Assembly (NCBI GenBank): GCA_946478655.1
Contig: CAMLDG010000026.1
Location: 1-6,475, forward strand
Source of the DNA: an uncultured Nitrosotalea sp.
GTDB taxonomy: Archaea; Thermoproteota; Nitrososphaeria; Nitrososphaerales; Nitrosopumilaceae
Direction of reading: 5' to 3'
DNA: 6,475 nt
Part shown: piece after piece, positions 6,050 through 6,475 of the stretch
Layout of the letters: the number at the start of each line of letters is the position of its first letter
Position numbering within the stretch: position 1 is the stretch's first letter
Notes under the pieces: model-generated
Databases searched by the model: none
What the model was told of the DNA's origin: nothing
What the model saw: only the letters and a program-made list of their open reading frames with translations
Translations under genes and position numbers: made by a program

Positions 6050-6475
6050 ATGCAGACAGAATCTACAAAATACATTTTCGTGACAGGAGGAGTCATGTCT
6101 GGCCTTGGAAAAGGCGTTGTTTCATCATCTGTTGCAAAGTTACTTCAGCTTTCTAATCAAAAGGTATCTTGTGTAAAATTTGATCCATACCTAAACTACG
6201 ATGCAGGTACAATGAATCCCATTGCCCACGGCGAAGTCTACGTTACAGAAGACGGGGGAGAATGTGACATGGATATTGGAAACTATGAAAGATTCCTAAA
6301 CCAGAATATTCTCAAGACCCATAACATCACTACTGCACAAATTTACTCTAGTGTCATAGATGCAGAAAGACGTGGAGAATATCTCGGGGCTTGTGTTCAG
6401 ATAATTCCCCACGTTACAGATGAAATCAAAAATAGAATACGAAAGATAGTAAAAAGTGAAAATCTTGACATGCTT
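6044..6475 (+). CDS. pyrG: CTP synthase (PyrG), N-terminal 144 residues, cut by window edge
   Basis: PyrG makes CTP from UTP, ATP and glutamine. Only part of the N-terminal synthetase (amidoligase) domain is in the window; the C-terminal glutamine amidotransferase domain lies beyond it. Visible motifs are YIFVTGG (10-16), the P-loop SGLGKG (19-24) with K23, [15 protein letters not shown] (45-59), [18 protein letters not shown] (62-79) with D77 aligning to the E. coli Mg ligand D72, NYERF (80-84), [11 protein letters not shown] (95-105) and [21 protein letters not shown] (108-128). Against the usual LDPYINVDPGTM, this protein has [12 protein letters not shown], and [10 protein letters not shown] replaces GGVVSSLGKG; the catalytic positions are kept. 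Starts at 6044 (MDMQTES...) and 6050 (MQTES...) are both possible, with no strong Shine-Dalgarno (AAGGA at 6026-6030 is 13 bases before 6044). With only 25 bases after trpA, it may be read through from the trp operon, or use a weak AT-rich element at about 6016-6027. Confidence 0.94.
   Translation, partial: MDMQTESTKYIFVTGGVMSGLGKGVVSSSVAKLLQLSNQKVSCVKFDPYLNYDAGTMNPIAHGEVYVTEDGGECDMDIGNYERFLNQNILKTHNITTAQIYSSVIDAERRGEYLGACVQIIPHVTDEIKNRIRKIVKSENLDML

Overview
The window holds a compact six-gene tryptophan biosynthesis operon, trpE-trpG-trpD-trpC-trpB-trpA, on the + strand. It is followed after 25 bases by the 5' part of pyrG (CTP synthase), also on +. Upstream, across a 96-base divergent intergenic region, lies the N-terminal part of an unidentified gene on the - strand. 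The AT-rich coding sequence, archaeal-style TATA elements placed as for leaderless mRNAs, and archaeal-type Trp enzymes and PyrG suggest an archaeon. The best guess is an ammonia-oxidising Nitrososphaerota (Thaumarchaeota, Nitrosopumilus-like). That assignment rests on overall sequence character and family recognition, not on a search.

Layout: 1-171 (-) is an unknown partial protein with a CxxC pair. 172-267 is the divergent control region, with a TATA box for the - strand gene, an array of about 5-bp repeats (GTACC GTACC ATACC) directly upstream of it, and an AT-rich promoter-like element before trpE. 268-6018 is the trp operon with no intergenic space at all. Four junctions use the ATGA stop/start overlap, and trpB/trpA overlap by 20 bases. 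6019-6043 is a short spacer without a visible terminator. 6044-6475 is pyrG, cut by the window edge.

How the genes work together: TrpE and TrpG form anthranilate synthase (chorismate + glutamine to anthranilate). TrpD adds the phosphoribosyl group from PRPP. TrpC closes the indole ring. TrpA and TrpB are the alpha and beta subunits of tryptophan synthase. The isomerase TrpF (phosphoribosylanthranilate isomerase), needed between TrpD and TrpC, is not encoded in the window, so it must lie elsewhere or be replaced by another enzyme. All catalytic residues I could place are intact, so the operon looks functional. I see no mobile element, CRISPR array, structural RNA gene or novel multi-gene system. 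The points worth a second look are the missing trpF, the repeat array in the divergent promoter region, the alternating ribosome-binding architectures at the gene junctions, and the link to pyrG.
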